A DNA stretch of 64,000 nt from Flammeovirga sp. OC4 (lineage in GTDB: Bacteria > Bacteroidota > Bacteroidia > Cytophagales > Flammeovirgaceae), in NCBI RefSeq assembly GCF_000812565.1, contig NZ_JTAM01000009.1:124001-188000 (forward strand), read 5' to 3'. The translations under genes and the position numbers were made by a program. This document shows, piece after piece, positions 1 to 7,965 of the stretch. The notes beneath the pieces are model-generated. The model searched no databases. It was not told the origin of the DNA and was given only the letters and a program-made list of their open reading frames with translations. How positions within the stretch are numbered: the first letter of the stretch is position 1; each line of letters opens with the position of its first letter.

Positions 1-1
1 T

Positions 2-802
2 ACCAAAGAGCGATTGAGCTCTAAATTAAATGTCTTTCTAGAGTCTTTGAAGAACGATTTTGGTATTACTAAACCTAAAATTGCTGTAATGGGGTTAAAC
101 CCTCATGCTGGTGAGGGTGGTTTATTAGGAGATGAAGAAATTAACGTGATTGCTCCTGTAATCAAAGAATTTAAGAAAAGAGGAAACCTTGTTTTTGGCC
201 CTTTCCCTTCTGACGGTTTCTTTGGAACTATGTCCTTTAAAAATTATGATGGTGTACTTTGTATGTACCATGATCAAGGATTAATACCGTTTAAATTACA
301 TGCTTTTGAAAATGGTGTGAATTACACCGCTGGATTAAGTATTGTTAGGACATCTCCAGACCATGGAACAGCGTATAATATTGCAGGAAAAGGTATTGCT
401 GATGAGAAATCATTTAGAGCTGCACTTATGCAAGCGGTAGATATTGTAAAAGTTAGGACTAATGTGATTACAAATAAAATTCGTCCTAATGCAAAACAAA
501 TGCTTCAAGATCGTAAGGATCAAATGAAGGTTCAAAAAGCTTTAGAAGTAGCAACAGAAGGAGCAGAAGAGTTTGATCTGAGCGAGTTGGAAGCTGGTGA
601 ACGTAAGGAAGAACAAGTGACTCGTCAGCAAAAAATGCTTGAAAATAAGAGTAAAGGGGGGAATCAAAAGCAAGATCGCCGACCTAATCATCAAAATAAA
701 GAGCATTGGAAGCCAAGAAAAAACTTTAATAAAGGAGGAAATAGAAATGCGGGTGAGCAAGAACAAAAATCAATTAAACAAAATAAAGAAGCTAAGCAGT
801 AA
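2..802 (+). CDS. pdxA: 4-hydroxythreonine-4-phosphate dehydrogenase PdxA, 3' part, with basic C-terminal tail
   Basis: This is the C-terminal part of PdxA, which oxidises 4-phosphohydroxy-L-threonine in the cytoplasm on the way to pyridoxal 5'-phosphate. The frame is open to the left edge, so the N-terminal part lies outside the window. Family motifs are clear: a metal-site HAGEGG segment, PFPSDGFF, YHDQGLIPFK and TSPDHGTAYNIAG. The PdxA fold should end near base 520. About 90 further residues follow, first acidic, then rich in Lys, Asn, Gln and Arg with repeated NKGGN-type stretches. This tail is not part of the usual family and looks disordered, perhaps nucleic-acid-binding (inference). The last 56 bases overlap the start of the next gene, whose ribosome site lies inside the tail. 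Identity of the core is secure; the role of the tail is unknown. Confidence 0.9.
   Translation, partial: TKERLSSKLNVFLESLKNDFGITKPKIAVMGLNPHAGEGGLLGDEEINVIAPVIKEFKKRGNLVFGPFPSDGFFGTMSFKNYDGVLCMYHDQGLIPFKLHAFENGVNYTAGLSIVRTSPDHGTAYNIAGKGIADEKSFRAALMQAVDIVKVRTNVITNKIRPNAKQMLQDRKDQMKVQKALEVATEGAEEFDLSELEAGERKEEQVTRQQKMLENKSKGGNQKQDRRPNHQNKEHWKPRKNFNKGGNRNAGEQEQKSIKQNKEAKQ
731..738 (+). promoter_or_regulatory. Strong Shine-Dalgarno for the DUF3299-like gene
   Basis: The purine run AAAGGAGG lies 8 bases before the ATG at 747, inside the pdxA reading frame. Bacteroidota genes often lack such strong sites, so this one decides the start of the downstream gene over a longer open frame that begins with a TTG at 639. 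Confidence 0.6.
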
Positions 803-1241
803 GGCAATAGTATTTCCACTATTGTTTTCCTTAATTATTTTATCGGGATTTGCAGGACCAAACCCCAATTATGAATTATGGAAAAAGCTTTTAAATGTTG
901 ATTGGGAGTATAAATACAGTGAGGAATTTGAAATGGATGTACCATTACCAATTTTTCCAAGAGATGTGAAAAAATTGGACGGTACGGAAGTTACGATTAG
1001 AGGATTTGTATTACCTGTAGAAACTACTGATGGTTCAATTATAGTTTCTTATTACCCTTTTTCAAGTTGTTTCTTCTGCGGTGGAGCTGGTCCTGAATCT
1101 GTGGTAGCAATCTTTCTTAAAAATGAAAGAGAAATAGATGAAGAGGAGGCTACTTTCAAGGGTGTTCTTCATTTAAATGATGAAGAAACTGGATTAATTT
1201 ACGAACTTAAAGATGCTGTTGAGGCAAATTCTAATTTCTAA
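747..1241 (+). CDS. DUF3299-like exported protein
   Basis: A 164-residue protein. A Lys-rich N-terminus is followed by a hydrophobic segment (about residues 20-36) that should act as signal peptide or anchor, so the rest faces the periplasm. The mature part has the pattern of DUF3299 proteins: a conserved region IRGFVLPVE, then SYYPFSSCFFCGGAGPES with two cysteines two residues apart. The biochemical role of that family is not established; the Cys pair could bind metal or be redox-active (inference). The start at 747 is chosen for its AAAGGAGG site and because the signal segment then sits near the N-terminus. It overlaps the pdxA tail by 56 bases and is followed 3 bases later by a Fur-family gene, suggesting co-transcription. 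Confidence 0.7.
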   Translation: MRVSKNKNQLNKIKKLSSKAIVFPLLFSLIILSGFAGPNPNYELWKKLLNVDWEYKYSEEFEMDVPLPIFPRDVKKLDGTEVTIRGFVLPVETTDGSIIVSYYPFSSCFFCGGAGPESVVAIFLKNEREIDEEEATFKGVLHLNDEETGLIYELKDAVEANSNF

Positions 1242-1244
1242 GAT

Positions 1245-1709
1245 ATGGACGAGATAAAAGAATTATTTATTAAATACCTTGAGGAAAAGAAATTAAGGAA
1301 AACTCCTGAACGCTTTGCCATCATGGAAGAGATATACGGTAGAGGTGGACACTTTGATGTTGAATCGCTGTATATTAATATGAAAAACAAAAACTATAGA
1401 GTGAGTAGAGCTACGGTTTATAATACATTAGATTTGCTTTTAGATTGCAATCTGATCACTAAACATCAGTTTGGAAAGAACTTAGCTCTTTATGAAAAAG
1501 CTCATGGTTTTAAACAACATGATCATTTAATCTGCAAAGAGTGCAATAAGATTCTTGAGTTTTGTGATCCACGTATTCAAAAAATTCAACAAATGGTTGA
1601 AGAGATTTATAACTTCGAAATAGAAAGTCATTCATTAAATTTCTATGGAAGTTGTAAGAATGAAAATTGCGAAGGAAAGCAAAATAAAGAAGAAGTTACA
1701 GAAGAATAA
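1245..1709 (+). CDS. fur: Fur family metal-dependent transcription repressor
   Basis: A 154-residue Fur-superfamily regulator. The N-terminal winged helix includes [14 protein letters not shown] and the recognition segment [14 protein letters not shown]. The dimerisation/metal half has a His-rich [11 protein letters not shown] motif followed by a CKEC pair and, near the C-terminus, GSCKNENC, the usual two structural zinc Cys pairs. Iron-sensing Fur and peroxide-sensing PerR cannot be separated from sequence alone, so the symbol is tentative. It starts 3 bases after the DUF3299-like gene and ends at a strong bidirectional terminator. Proteins of this family bind AT-rich inverted repeats and repress metal uptake or oxidative stress genes when metallated. 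Confidence 0.85.
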   Translation: MDEIKELFIKYLEEKKLRKTPERFAIMEEIYGRGGHFDVESLYINMKNKNYRVSRATVYNTLDLLLDCNLITKHQFGKNLALYEKAHGFKQHDHLICKECNKILEFCDPRIQKIQQMVEEIYNFEIESHSLNFYGSCKNENCEGKQNKEEVTEE

Positions 1710-1725
1710 ACTGAATATCTTCAGA

Positions 1726-1766
1726 AAAAAATAACCTACTTTTAATCGAGTAGGTTATTTTTTTTA
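1726..1766. terminator. Bidirectional intrinsic terminator, fur / sugar aminotransferase
   Basis: Ten-base inverted repeat AATAACCTAC / GTAGGTTATT (1730-1739 and 1750-1759) with A-rich and T-rich flanks, so it can stop transcription from both converging genes. The stop codon of the minus-strand gene lies in the loop side. Confidence 0.8.
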
Positions 1767-2860
1767 TAGAAGTAATTTATCTTTTCTGAAACAAATTGGA
1801 TATCCAATGTAGTAAGTCCGATATAAAGAGGTAAACTTAATAAAGTGTTCGATAGTTTTTCAGTGATTGGTAGATCTCCTTTTTTATAACCAAGCTTGCT
1901 GCAAGCCTTTTGTAAATGTGGTGGAACAGGGTAGTGGATTTGTGTATTGATTCCTTCAGTGATTAAGAATTCCTGTAATTCATTTCTTTTATCACATTCA
2001 ATTGTGAATAGATGATAGACTGAAATCGAATTAGTATCAATATGTTGTGTTTTAACGCCAGGATCAAGATACTTTTTATATTCTGATGCCATCTTTCGGC
2101 GTTCACTGTTCCATTTATCTAAGTATTTTAATTTGATACTCAAAATTCCAGCTTGAATTTCATCTAGTCTAGAATTGCAACCACTTACATCCGAAAAATA
2201 TTTCTTTGAACTTCCATAATTTCTATACATCAATAAGTATTCTTGTAGTGCCTTTTGGTCTGTTGTGATTGCACCCCCGTCTCCAAAACACCCTAAATTT
2301 TTAGCAGGGTAGAAGCTTGTTGCGTTTAATACACCAAAACTTCCTGTTTTTTGACCTTTATATAGAGCTCCATGAGCCTGAGCATTATCTTCGATGACAA
2401 ATAAATCGTTCTTTTCAGCTATAGAACATATTTGATCCATTTCACAAGGATTACCATAAATATGAACTACTATAATTGCCTTCGTTCTAGTTGAGATTTT
2501 TGCTTCTACTTGATGATAATCAATGGTATAAGTCTCAGGATGAACATCTACTAAAATTGGCGTTGCTCCAACATCCATTATTGCCAATATTGTAGCAATA
2601 AAGGTATGAGCAGGAGCAATCACTTCGTCTCCTTTTTTGATTCCTAATGCCAATAAAGAAAGTTTTAAAGCATCAAATCCATTTCCAACTCCTATACATT
2701 GAGAGGTATTAGAATAAGCAGCATATTCCGTTTCAAATTTTTTCAACTTATCTCCAAGTATGAAATAATTTGATTGAACAGTATCTAAAATATCTGCTTC
2801 TAATTCTTTTTTAATCAATGCATTTTGATGCTCTAAAGAAACGAACGGGATGTTTTTCAT
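1742..2860 (-). CDS. DegT/DnrJ/EryC1/StrS family sugar aminotransferase
   Basis: A 372-residue fold-type I PLP aminotransferase of the family that aminates nucleotide-linked keto-sugars. Visible landmarks are VGNGFDAL (phosphate binding), HIYGNPCEM, the cofactor Asp in VIEDNAQAHGA (D158, with Q161) and the Schiff-base lysine K187 in SFYPAKNLGCFGDGGA. The sequence resembles the FdtB/QdtB branch that makes dTDP-3-amino-3,6-dideoxyhexoses, but no other dTDP-sugar gene is nearby, so the substrate is unknown. Its ATG directly follows the murF stop (TAA-ATG), so the two are almost certainly one transcript with translational coupling. A role in envelope glycan is inferred from this coupling. Confidence 0.85.
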   Translation of the reverse strand: MKNIPFVSLEHQNALIKKELEADILDTVQSNYFILGDKLKKFETEYAAYSNTSQCIGVGNGFDALKLSLLALGIKKGDEVIAPAHTFIATILAIMDVGATPILVDVHPETYTIDYHQVEAKISTRTKAIIVVHIYGNPCEMDQICSIAEKNDLFVIEDNAQAHGALYKGQKTGSFGVLNATSFYPAKNLGCFGDGGAITTDQKALQEYLLMYRNYGSSKKYFSDVSGCNSRLDEIQAGILSIKLKYLDKWNSERRKMASEYKKYLDPGVKTQHIDTNSISVYHLFTIECDKRNELQEFLITEGINTQIHYPVPPHLQKACSKLGYKKGDLPITEKLSNTLLSLPLYIGLTTLDIQFVSEKINYFYKKNNLLD

Positions 2861-4141
2861 TTACAGAATATCTTTGATAACCTCAAGTCCCATACTTCTT
2901 GAACCTTTGATGAGAATAAGATGATTACTAATGGACTGTTTTTCTAAAAACGATATTGCTTCTGACTTTGTTTTGAAGAATTGTCCAGATTCATTTTTAT
3001 GTTCAAAGAATCGTTCACCAATAAATATATTGATCTCAAAATTCAGTTTTAAAGCTTGATCAACTATATTTTGATGCTCTTGTTTACTGATTTCACCTAG
3101 CTCAAACATATCTCCCAAAACAAATGCTTTTGCAATTGAGCTTTCAATCTTATCTAAATTTTCTAAAGCAACCTCTACAGATGAAGGGTTCGCATTATAA
3201 GCATCTAAGATTAATGTATTTTTTTCGGTTTTAAGAATTTCAGATCTATTGTTAGTCGGTTTATAAGAAGCGATGGCTTTATTCATATTTTCAACGGAGA
3301 TACCTAATTTTTTACCTACACAAAACGCTGTAAGGATATTTTCAAAATTATAAGCACCAAACAATTGAGTCTCAATCTTATTTTCCTGTCTGTCTTGATA
3401 TACAATAAATGGATTGACTTCTATAAACTCAAGATTTGCATAATCATATTCCTGACCATAGTAGACAGGAGATTTCATTCGCTTTGACATATTATACAGA
3501 ATAGCATCTTTAGAGTTAATATAAATGACTCCTTCATTTTTTATAAGGTAATCAAAAACCTCACTTTTAGCTCTCACATTTTGTTCAAAGCTTCCAAACC
3601 CTTCGATATGATCCTTTCCTATATTGGTAACGAAACCTTGATTAGGTAATGCAATTTGGCACAACTCAGCCACTTCTCCGACGTGATTATCACCCATTTC
3701 AATAAGTGCCACTTCCGTATCTAATGGCATAGAAAGTAATGTCAGTGGAACTCCAATATGATTATTAAAATTACCTTTAGTCGCGTGTGTCTTAAAGGTA
3801 GTAGAACATATTTTCAATAAGATCTCTTTGGTCGTTGTTTTTCCGTTTGAACCTGTCACGGCAATCACCGGGATATTGAATTGCTTTCTGTGATACTGGG
3901 CTAACTCTTGTAAAGTAGTCAATACATCTTCAACAAGTATATATTGATCAGAAACGGCTACTTCTTTATCGTCAACAACACAAAATTTCGCCCCTTTTTC
4001 TAAAGCAGATTTAGCATATTTATTACCATCAAAATTTCCACCTTTCAAAGCAAAGAAAAGGGAGTTTTCTGGTACATTTCTAGAATCGGTTGTTATAGTA
4101 CTGTGTTCTAGGTAGATAGTGTATATTTTTTCAATATTCAT
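2861..4141 (-). CDS. murF: UDP-N-acetylmuramoyl-tripeptide--D-alanyl-D-alanine ligase MurF
   Basis: A 426-residue Mur ligase that adds D-Ala-D-Ala to UDP-MurNAc-tripeptide, the last cytoplasmic step in making the peptidoglycan pentapeptide. The N-terminal substrate domain contains TTDSRNVPENSLFFALKG. The ATP loop is VTGSNGKTTTKE (about residues 95-106). The central domain has NNHIGVPLTLL and EMGDNHVGE, and the C-terminal domain has DAYNANPSS, typical for MurF. Length is normal. It is the first gene of a two-gene minus-strand unit and stands away from any dcw cluster in this window, which is common for murF in this phylum. It diverges from mdh across a 194-bp AT-rich gap. Confidence 0.95.
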   Translation of the reverse strand: MNIEKIYTIYLEHSTITTDSRNVPENSLFFALKGGNFDGNKYAKSALEKGAKFCVVDDKEVAVSDQYILVEDVLTTLQELAQYHRKQFNIPVIAVTGSNGKTTTKEILLKICSTTFKTHATKGNFNNHIGVPLTLLSMPLDTEVALIEMGDNHVGEVAELCQIALPNQGFVTNIGKDHIEGFGSFEQNVRAKSEVFDYLIKNEGVIYINSKDAILYNMSKRMKSPVYYGQEYDYANLEFIEVNPFIVYQDRQENKIETQLFGAYNFENILTAFCVGKKLGISVENMNKAIASYKPTNNRSEILKTEKNTLILDAYNANPSSVEVALENLDKIESSIAKAFVLGDMFELGEISKQEHQNIVDQALKLNFEINIFIGERFFEHKNESGQFFKTKSEAISFLEKQSISNHLILIKGSRSMGLEVIKDIL

Positions 4142-4335
4142 ATCAAAGATGGATTTTTTTTATGCAATCTGTTAAGATATTTTCTATTATGCAATTATCT
4201 CGAAATTTAGAAAGTGACAAAAGTCATGTTTATGAATTTCTATAATCACTCAAAAAAGTAACAAAAATATCGCAAATTGCGAGAGTAAAACATTTACAAA
4301 TAAACTTATAATTAATTTTTTAAATCTCGCATAAA

Positions 4336-5268
4336 ATGAAAGTAACTGTAGTTGGAGCTGGTGCAGTAGGTGCAAGCTGTGCTGAGTATATCGCTATCAA
4401 AGATTTTGCAGACGAAATCGTAGTAGTTGATATCAAAGAAGGATTTGCAGAAGGTAAAGCAATGGACTTAATGCAAACTGCATCTTTAAATGGGTTTGAT
4501 TCTACAATCACTGGTGTAACGAATGATTATGCTGCAACTGCAGGTTCTGATGTAGCGGTAATCACTTCTGGTATTCCAAGAAAACCAGGTATGACTCGTG
4601 AAGAGTTAATCACTACAAACGCTAACATTGTAGAAACTGTAGCGAAGAATTTGATCGCAAATTCTCCAGACGTAATTATCATCGTAGTATCTAATCCAAT
4701 GGATACAATGACTTACTTAGCTGCTAAAGCTACTGGTCTTCCTAAAAACCGTATTATCGGTATGGGTGGTGCATTGGATAGTGCTCGTTTCAAATATCGT
4801 TTAGCGGAAGCTTTAGGTTGCCCACAATCTGACGTTTCTGGTATGGTAATCGGTGGTCACTCTGACGTAGGAATGGTTCCACTAATCGAGAAAGCTACTC
4901 GTAATTCAGTTCCTGTATCTGAATTCTTAACTGAAGAGCAAAAATCATCTATCGTTGAAGCTACTAAAGTAGGTGGTGCTACACTTACTAAATTATTAGG
5001 TACTTCAGCTTGGTATGCTCCAGGTGCAGCAGTTTCTGAATTAGTTAAAGCTATCGCTTTAGATTCTAAGAAAATGTTCCCTTGTTCAGCATTATTAGAA
5101 GGTGAGTATGGTTTAAGCGACCTTTGTATCGGTGTACCTGTAGTATTGGGTAAAAACGGTATCGAGAAAATCGTTGAAATCGAGCTTTCTGAAGACGAAA
5201 AAGCAAAATTACATACTTCAGCTGAAGGTGTGAAGAAAACTAACGGTCTTTTAGACGTTAAAGCTTAG
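4336..5268 (+). CDS. mdh: Malate dehydrogenase (LDH-like type)
   Basis: A 310-residue NAD-dependent malate dehydrogenase, oxidising malate to oxaloacetate in the TCA cycle. The Rossmann motif GAGAVG is at residues 7-12 and the NAD-ribose Asp is D32. Substrate-binding arginines are R82 and R88 in GIPRKPGMTREE and R151 in DSARFKYRLAEAL; the catalytic His is H175 in GGHSDVGMVP. Arg in the GIPRKPGMTR loop fits malate rather than lactate use. Codon use is strongly GGT/GCT/ACT-biased, as in highly expressed genes. It is monocistronic: a gap precedes it and a hairpin terminator follows. Citrate synthase and sucC, two other TCA genes, also lie in the window but are not adjacent. Confidence 0.96.
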   Translation: MKVTVVGAGAVGASCAEYIAIKDFADEIVVVDIKEGFAEGKAMDLMQTASLNGFDSTITGVTNDYAATAGSDVAVITSGIPRKPGMTREELITTNANIVETVAKNLIANSPDVIIIVVSNPMDTMTYLAAKATGLPKNRIIGMGGALDSARFKYRLAEALGCPQSDVSGMVIGGHSDVGMVPLIEKATRNSVPVSEFLTEEQKSSIVEATKVGGATLTKLLGTSAWYAPGAAVSELVKAIALDSKKMFPCSALLEGEYGLSDLCIGVPVVLGKNGIEKIVEIELSEDEKAKLHTSAEGVKKTNGLLDVKA

Positions 5269-5295
5269 TTTATAAGCCAACGGAATTTATAAGAA

Positions 5296-5333
5296 GTGCT
5301 CATCGCTATTAATTTAGTGGTGGGCATTTTTTT
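5296..5333 (+). terminator. Intrinsic terminator after mdh
   Basis: Thirteen-base stem GTGCTCATCGCTA / TAGTGGTGGGCAT, with G-U pairs, closed by a short loop and followed by seven T. Confidence 0.7.
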
Positions 5334-5402
5334 GTTAAGAAGTTTTTGTATTTCAACCGTTATAAATCGTGATTTATATGTATAAGATCAATATGAATTT
5401 AT

Positions 5403-5410
5403 TAGTTTTG
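5403..5410 (+). promoter_or_regulatory. Possible -7 element before hemG
   Basis: TAGTTTTG matches the Bacteroidota sigma-70 -7 consensus TAnnTTTG and lies 82 bases before the hemG ATG. I see no matching TTTG at the -33 position, so support is weak. Confidence 0.3.
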
Positions 5411-5492
5411 TAATATGTTTCTTCTAATTTTTCCCAAACCAAACATTAGCTGAAACACTTATTAATTTATACAAAGAATTATTCCCTAAAAT

Positions 5493-6821
5493 ATGAGAAT
5501 CGGTGTTATAGGAGGAGGAATATCAGGGCTAACAGCAGCCTATTATTTACAGAAAAAAGGTCATACTTGTATTGTTTTAGAAGCAAGTGATAGGACAGGA
5601 GGGTGCATTAAAACGGAGAAAATTGATGGACGCCTGTATGAAAATGGACCTAATTCCTTACTTTTTAACGATGATCACCTCTCTCTCATCAAGGAACTTG
5701 GCATCGAAGACCAATTACAAGAAGCTGCAGACGTTAATAAAGATCGATTTATTTTAAAAAATGGTAAATACAATGTATTGCCATCGGGTCCACAAAACTT
5801 CTTTTCTAATAAGTTTTTTAGTTGGAAAACGAAATGGACTATAATGACAGAATACTTCAGAAAAAACACTCCTAATTCTGAGAATGAGTCATTGTATGAT
5901 TTCTTTGAAAGGCGCTTTAATAATGAAATTTGTGATTATGCAGTTGATCCTTTTGTAAGAGGCATATATGCTGGTGATCCAAAACAATTAAAAATAAAAG
6001 CATCATTTCCTTCTCTTTACAAAGCTGAAAAAAATCACGGTTCAATCATCAAAGGAATGATTCAACTAAGAAAAGAGAATAAAGCTAATGGCGTTGCTGT
6101 CAAAAGAAAAACAGCGTACAGCTTTAAAGATGGAATTCAAACTTTGACGAATGCATTAGCTAGTAAAGTTGATGTTAGCTATAATTCTGAAGTTGAAAGT
6201 ATTACAACTATTGATGATGTGTTTTCTGTAAAAACATATAATGATGAATTTTTATTTGATAAAGTCATCATTGCAACACCAGCCGAAGCTACATCTCAAA
6301 TCCTCCAATACCTTTTACCTAAAGTGGCAGAGAAATTAGAGAAAGTGTATTGTCCTCCAATGTGTGTGGTACATTCTGTCTTTGCAAAAGACGCTTCTCA
6401 GAATACACCGATTGGTTTTGGAGGTTTAAACCCATCTATCGAAAAGACATTTACTGCTGGTTCCATCTGGTCCTCATGTATTTTCCCAAATAGAACTACT
6501 AATAATGAAGTATTAGTGACTTCTTTTGTAGGAGGGACACATACTCCTGATAATGCTAAGTTAGAGGAAACAGCGATAAAGAATAACGTAGGAAACGAAC
6601 TTCAATCCACACTGGGCTTTTCTGCTGACCCTGTTTTTCAAAAAACATTCAAGTGGAGAAAAGCTATTCCTCAATACGATCAAAACATATTGAATCTTTG
6701 GGAAGCTATGGAAAAGTCACCTATTGAAAACCTGTATTATACAGTGAACTGGAAAGATGGAATTGCAGTTCCTGATTGTATTGAGAAAAGTAAAAAATTG
6801 GTTGAAGAACAATTCTCTTAA
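5493..6821 (+). CDS. hemG: Protoporphyrinogen/coproporphyrinogen oxidase (FAD, HemY-type)
   Basis: A 442-residue FAD flavoprotein that oxidises a porphyrinogen to the porphyrin late in haem synthesis, normally at the inner membrane face. The N-terminal dinucleotide motif is GVIGGGISGLTAAYYL, followed by LEASDRTGGCI and YENGPNSLLF, diagnostic of the HemY/PPOX family. A region near residues 120-200 (VDPFVRGIYAGDP) and the C-terminal NWKDGIAVPDCIE complete the fold. HemY-type enzymes can act on protoporphyrinogen or coproporphyrinogen depending on the pathway; the window has no other haem gene to settle this, so the hemG symbol follows common practice for this phylum. It stands alone, with no clear terminator before tal. 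Confidence 0.9.
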   Translation: MRIGVIGGGISGLTAAYYLQKKGHTCIVLEASDRTGGCIKTEKIDGRLYENGPNSLLFNDDHLSLIKELGIEDQLQEAADVNKDRFILKNGKYNVLPSGPQNFFSNKFFSWKTKWTIMTEYFRKNTPNSENESLYDFFERRFNNEICDYAVDPFVRGIYAGDPKQLKIKASFPSLYKAEKNHGSIIKGMIQLRKENKANGVAVKRKTAYSFKDGIQTLTNALASKVDVSYNSEVESITTIDDVFSVKTYNDEFLFDKVIIATPAEATSQILQYLLPKVAEKLEKVYCPPMCVVHSVFAKDASQNTPIGFGGLNPSIEKTFTAGSIWSSCIFPNRTTNNEVLVTSFVGGTHTPDNAKLEETAIKNNVGNELQSTLGFSADPVFQKTFKWRKAIPQYDQNILNLWEAMEKSPIENLYYTVNWKDGIAVPDCIEKSKKLVEEQFS

Positions 6822-6922
6822 AGTTCGTGGTTAAAAGACCTCAATAGCCATGTTAATGAAAATATAACTTTCAAACTTTCAAAAATCTCTTTCAGTTTTT
6901 CTAAAAAACATTGAGATTTATG

Positions 6923-6930
6923 TATGTTTG
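6923..6930 (+). promoter_or_regulatory. Probable -7 promoter element of tal
   Basis: TATGTTTG fits TAnnTTTG, with a T-rich -33 region around 6896-6900. Transcription should start near 6937, about 25 bases before the tal ATG. Confidence 0.45.
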
Positions 6931-6961
6931 CTACATATAAATTTTTAGACAAAGAATACTT

Positions 6962-7618
6962 ATGAAATTTTTTATAGACACCGCAAACCTTGACGAAATC
7001 AAAGAAGCTCACTCAATGGGAGTTTTGGATGGTGTAACAACTAACCCATCACTAATGGCGAAAGTTGGTGTGAAAGGAACAGAAGCTGTAAACGCTCATT
7101 ACAAAGCAATTTGTGATATCGTTGATGGTGATGTTAGTGCTGAGGTACTATCAACAACTTATGAGGAGATGATCAAGGAAGGAGAAATCTTAGCCGCAAT
7201 TGATCCTAAAATTGTCGTTAAAGTTCCAATGATCGAAGACGGTTTAAAAGCTATTAAATATTTTTCAAGTAAAGGTATTGATACAAACTGTACTTTAATC
7301 TTCTCAGCTGGTCAAGCATTATTAGCTGCAAAAGCTGGTGCAACTTATGTATCTCCATTTATTGGTAGATTAGACGATGTTTCTACAGATGGTTTACAAT
7401 TAGTAGAAGACATCGTAACAATCTTTGAAAACTATGGTTTCGGTACTCAAGTTTTAGCTGCATCTGTAAGACACCCTATGCATATCTTGGATTGTGCTAA
7501 GCTTGGTGCAGACGTTGCAACTTGTCCATTAAAAGCGATCAAAGCATTATTGAACCATCCTTTAACAGATAAAGGCTTGGCTCAATTTATTGAGGATGCT
7601 AAGAAAATGGAAGAATAA
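6962..7618 (+). CDS. tal: Small-type transaldolase (FSA/TalA family)
   Basis: A 218-residue class I aldolase of the decameric small transaldolase family, acting in the non-oxidative pentose phosphate pathway. The N-terminal [12 protein letters not shown] and GVTTNPSL are family signatures; the Schiff-base lysine is in KIVVKVPM. Automatic annotation often calls such genes fructose-6-phosphate aldolase. E. coli FSA has Gln59 and Tyr131 at the active site, while true transaldolases carry Glu and Phe. By hand alignment this protein has Glu in SAEVLSTT and Phe in [10 protein letters not shown], so transaldolase is favoured. Codon use suggests strong expression. It has its own probable promoter, and two hairpins follow it. 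Confidence 0.9.
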   Translation: MKFFIDTANLDEIKEAHSMGVLDGVTTNPSLMAKVGVKGTEAVNAHYKAICDIVDGDVSAEVLSTTYEEMIKEGEILAAIDPKIVVKVPMIEDGLKAIKYFSSKGIDTNCTLIFSAGQALLAAKAGATYVSPFIGRLDDVSTDGLQLVEDIVTIFENYGFGTQVLAASVRHPMHILDCAKLGADVATCPLKAIKALLNHPLTDKGLAQFIEDAKKMEE

Positions 7619-7645
7619 GAAACTTTTCTTTAGTGAATAAGTTAC

Positions 7646-7667
7646 AATTACCTCATAGAAGGTAATT
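7646..7667 (+). terminator. Hairpin after tal
   Basis: Inverted repeat AATTACCT / AGGTAATT with a 6-base loop, 28 bases after the tal stop. The downstream T content is low, so it may be a weak terminator or a processing/stability hairpin. Confidence 0.35.
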
Positions 7668-7679
7668 ATTGAAAATATG

Positions 7680-7705
7680 GGGGCATTGTTTTACTACAAT
7701 GTCCC
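7680..7705 (+). other. Second hairpin between tal and the ftsE unit
   Basis: Ten-base stem GGGGCATTGT / ACAATGTCCC with one G-U pair and a 6-base loop, with no T run after it. It falls in what should be the 5' leader of the ftsE operon if that operon starts upstream of here. Confidence 0.35.
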
Positions 7706-7759
7706 TACATTTATACCATGCCTTTTGTGGAAAATGGCGTATTAAATTTAATTTTTTAC

Positions 7760-7963
7760 ATGTATATTATTAAAGTAAAAGGCAAAGCCAAAATTCCAAA
7801 CTACATTCAGTTAAGAGACGAAGACTTCGTCTTAATTGCTTATTTTAGAGCTGACAGGCCTTTGACAAAACTTGAAAAATATGGTTTAGAAGGTAAAGAA
7901 GAAGCCTTGAAAGCTGTAATAGAGCAATTGCCTTTCGGTAAAATTCAAAAACTAGAAATCTAA
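7760..7963 (+). CDS. Small uncharacterised protein upstream of ftsE
   Basis: A 67-residue protein with no recognised domain. The start at 7760 (MYIIKVKGKAKIPNYIQ) is preferred to an ATG 42 bases upstream because it begins directly with what reads as a short beta-rich domain. The rest is charged, with RDEDFVLIAYFRADRPL and a helical C-terminus. No membrane segment or signal is present, so it should be cytoplasmic. It ends 2 bases before ftsE, so the two are very likely co-translated and the protein may work with FtsE or its partner (inference from context only). Confidence 0.65.
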   Translation: MYIIKVKGKAKIPNYIQLRDEDFVLIAYFRADRPLTKLEKYGLEGKEEALKAVIEQLPFGKIQKLEI

Positions 7964-7965
7964 AA

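Noticed and set aside
639-746. A TTG start adding 36 residues to the DUF3299-like protein
   Set aside because: The extension merely reads the pdxA tail in another frame, while a strong Shine-Dalgarno marks the ATG at 747.
6962-7618. Naming this gene fructose-6-phosphate aldolase (fsa)
   Set aside because: Glu and Phe stand at the positions of E. coli FSA Gln59 and Tyr131, which favours transaldolase.
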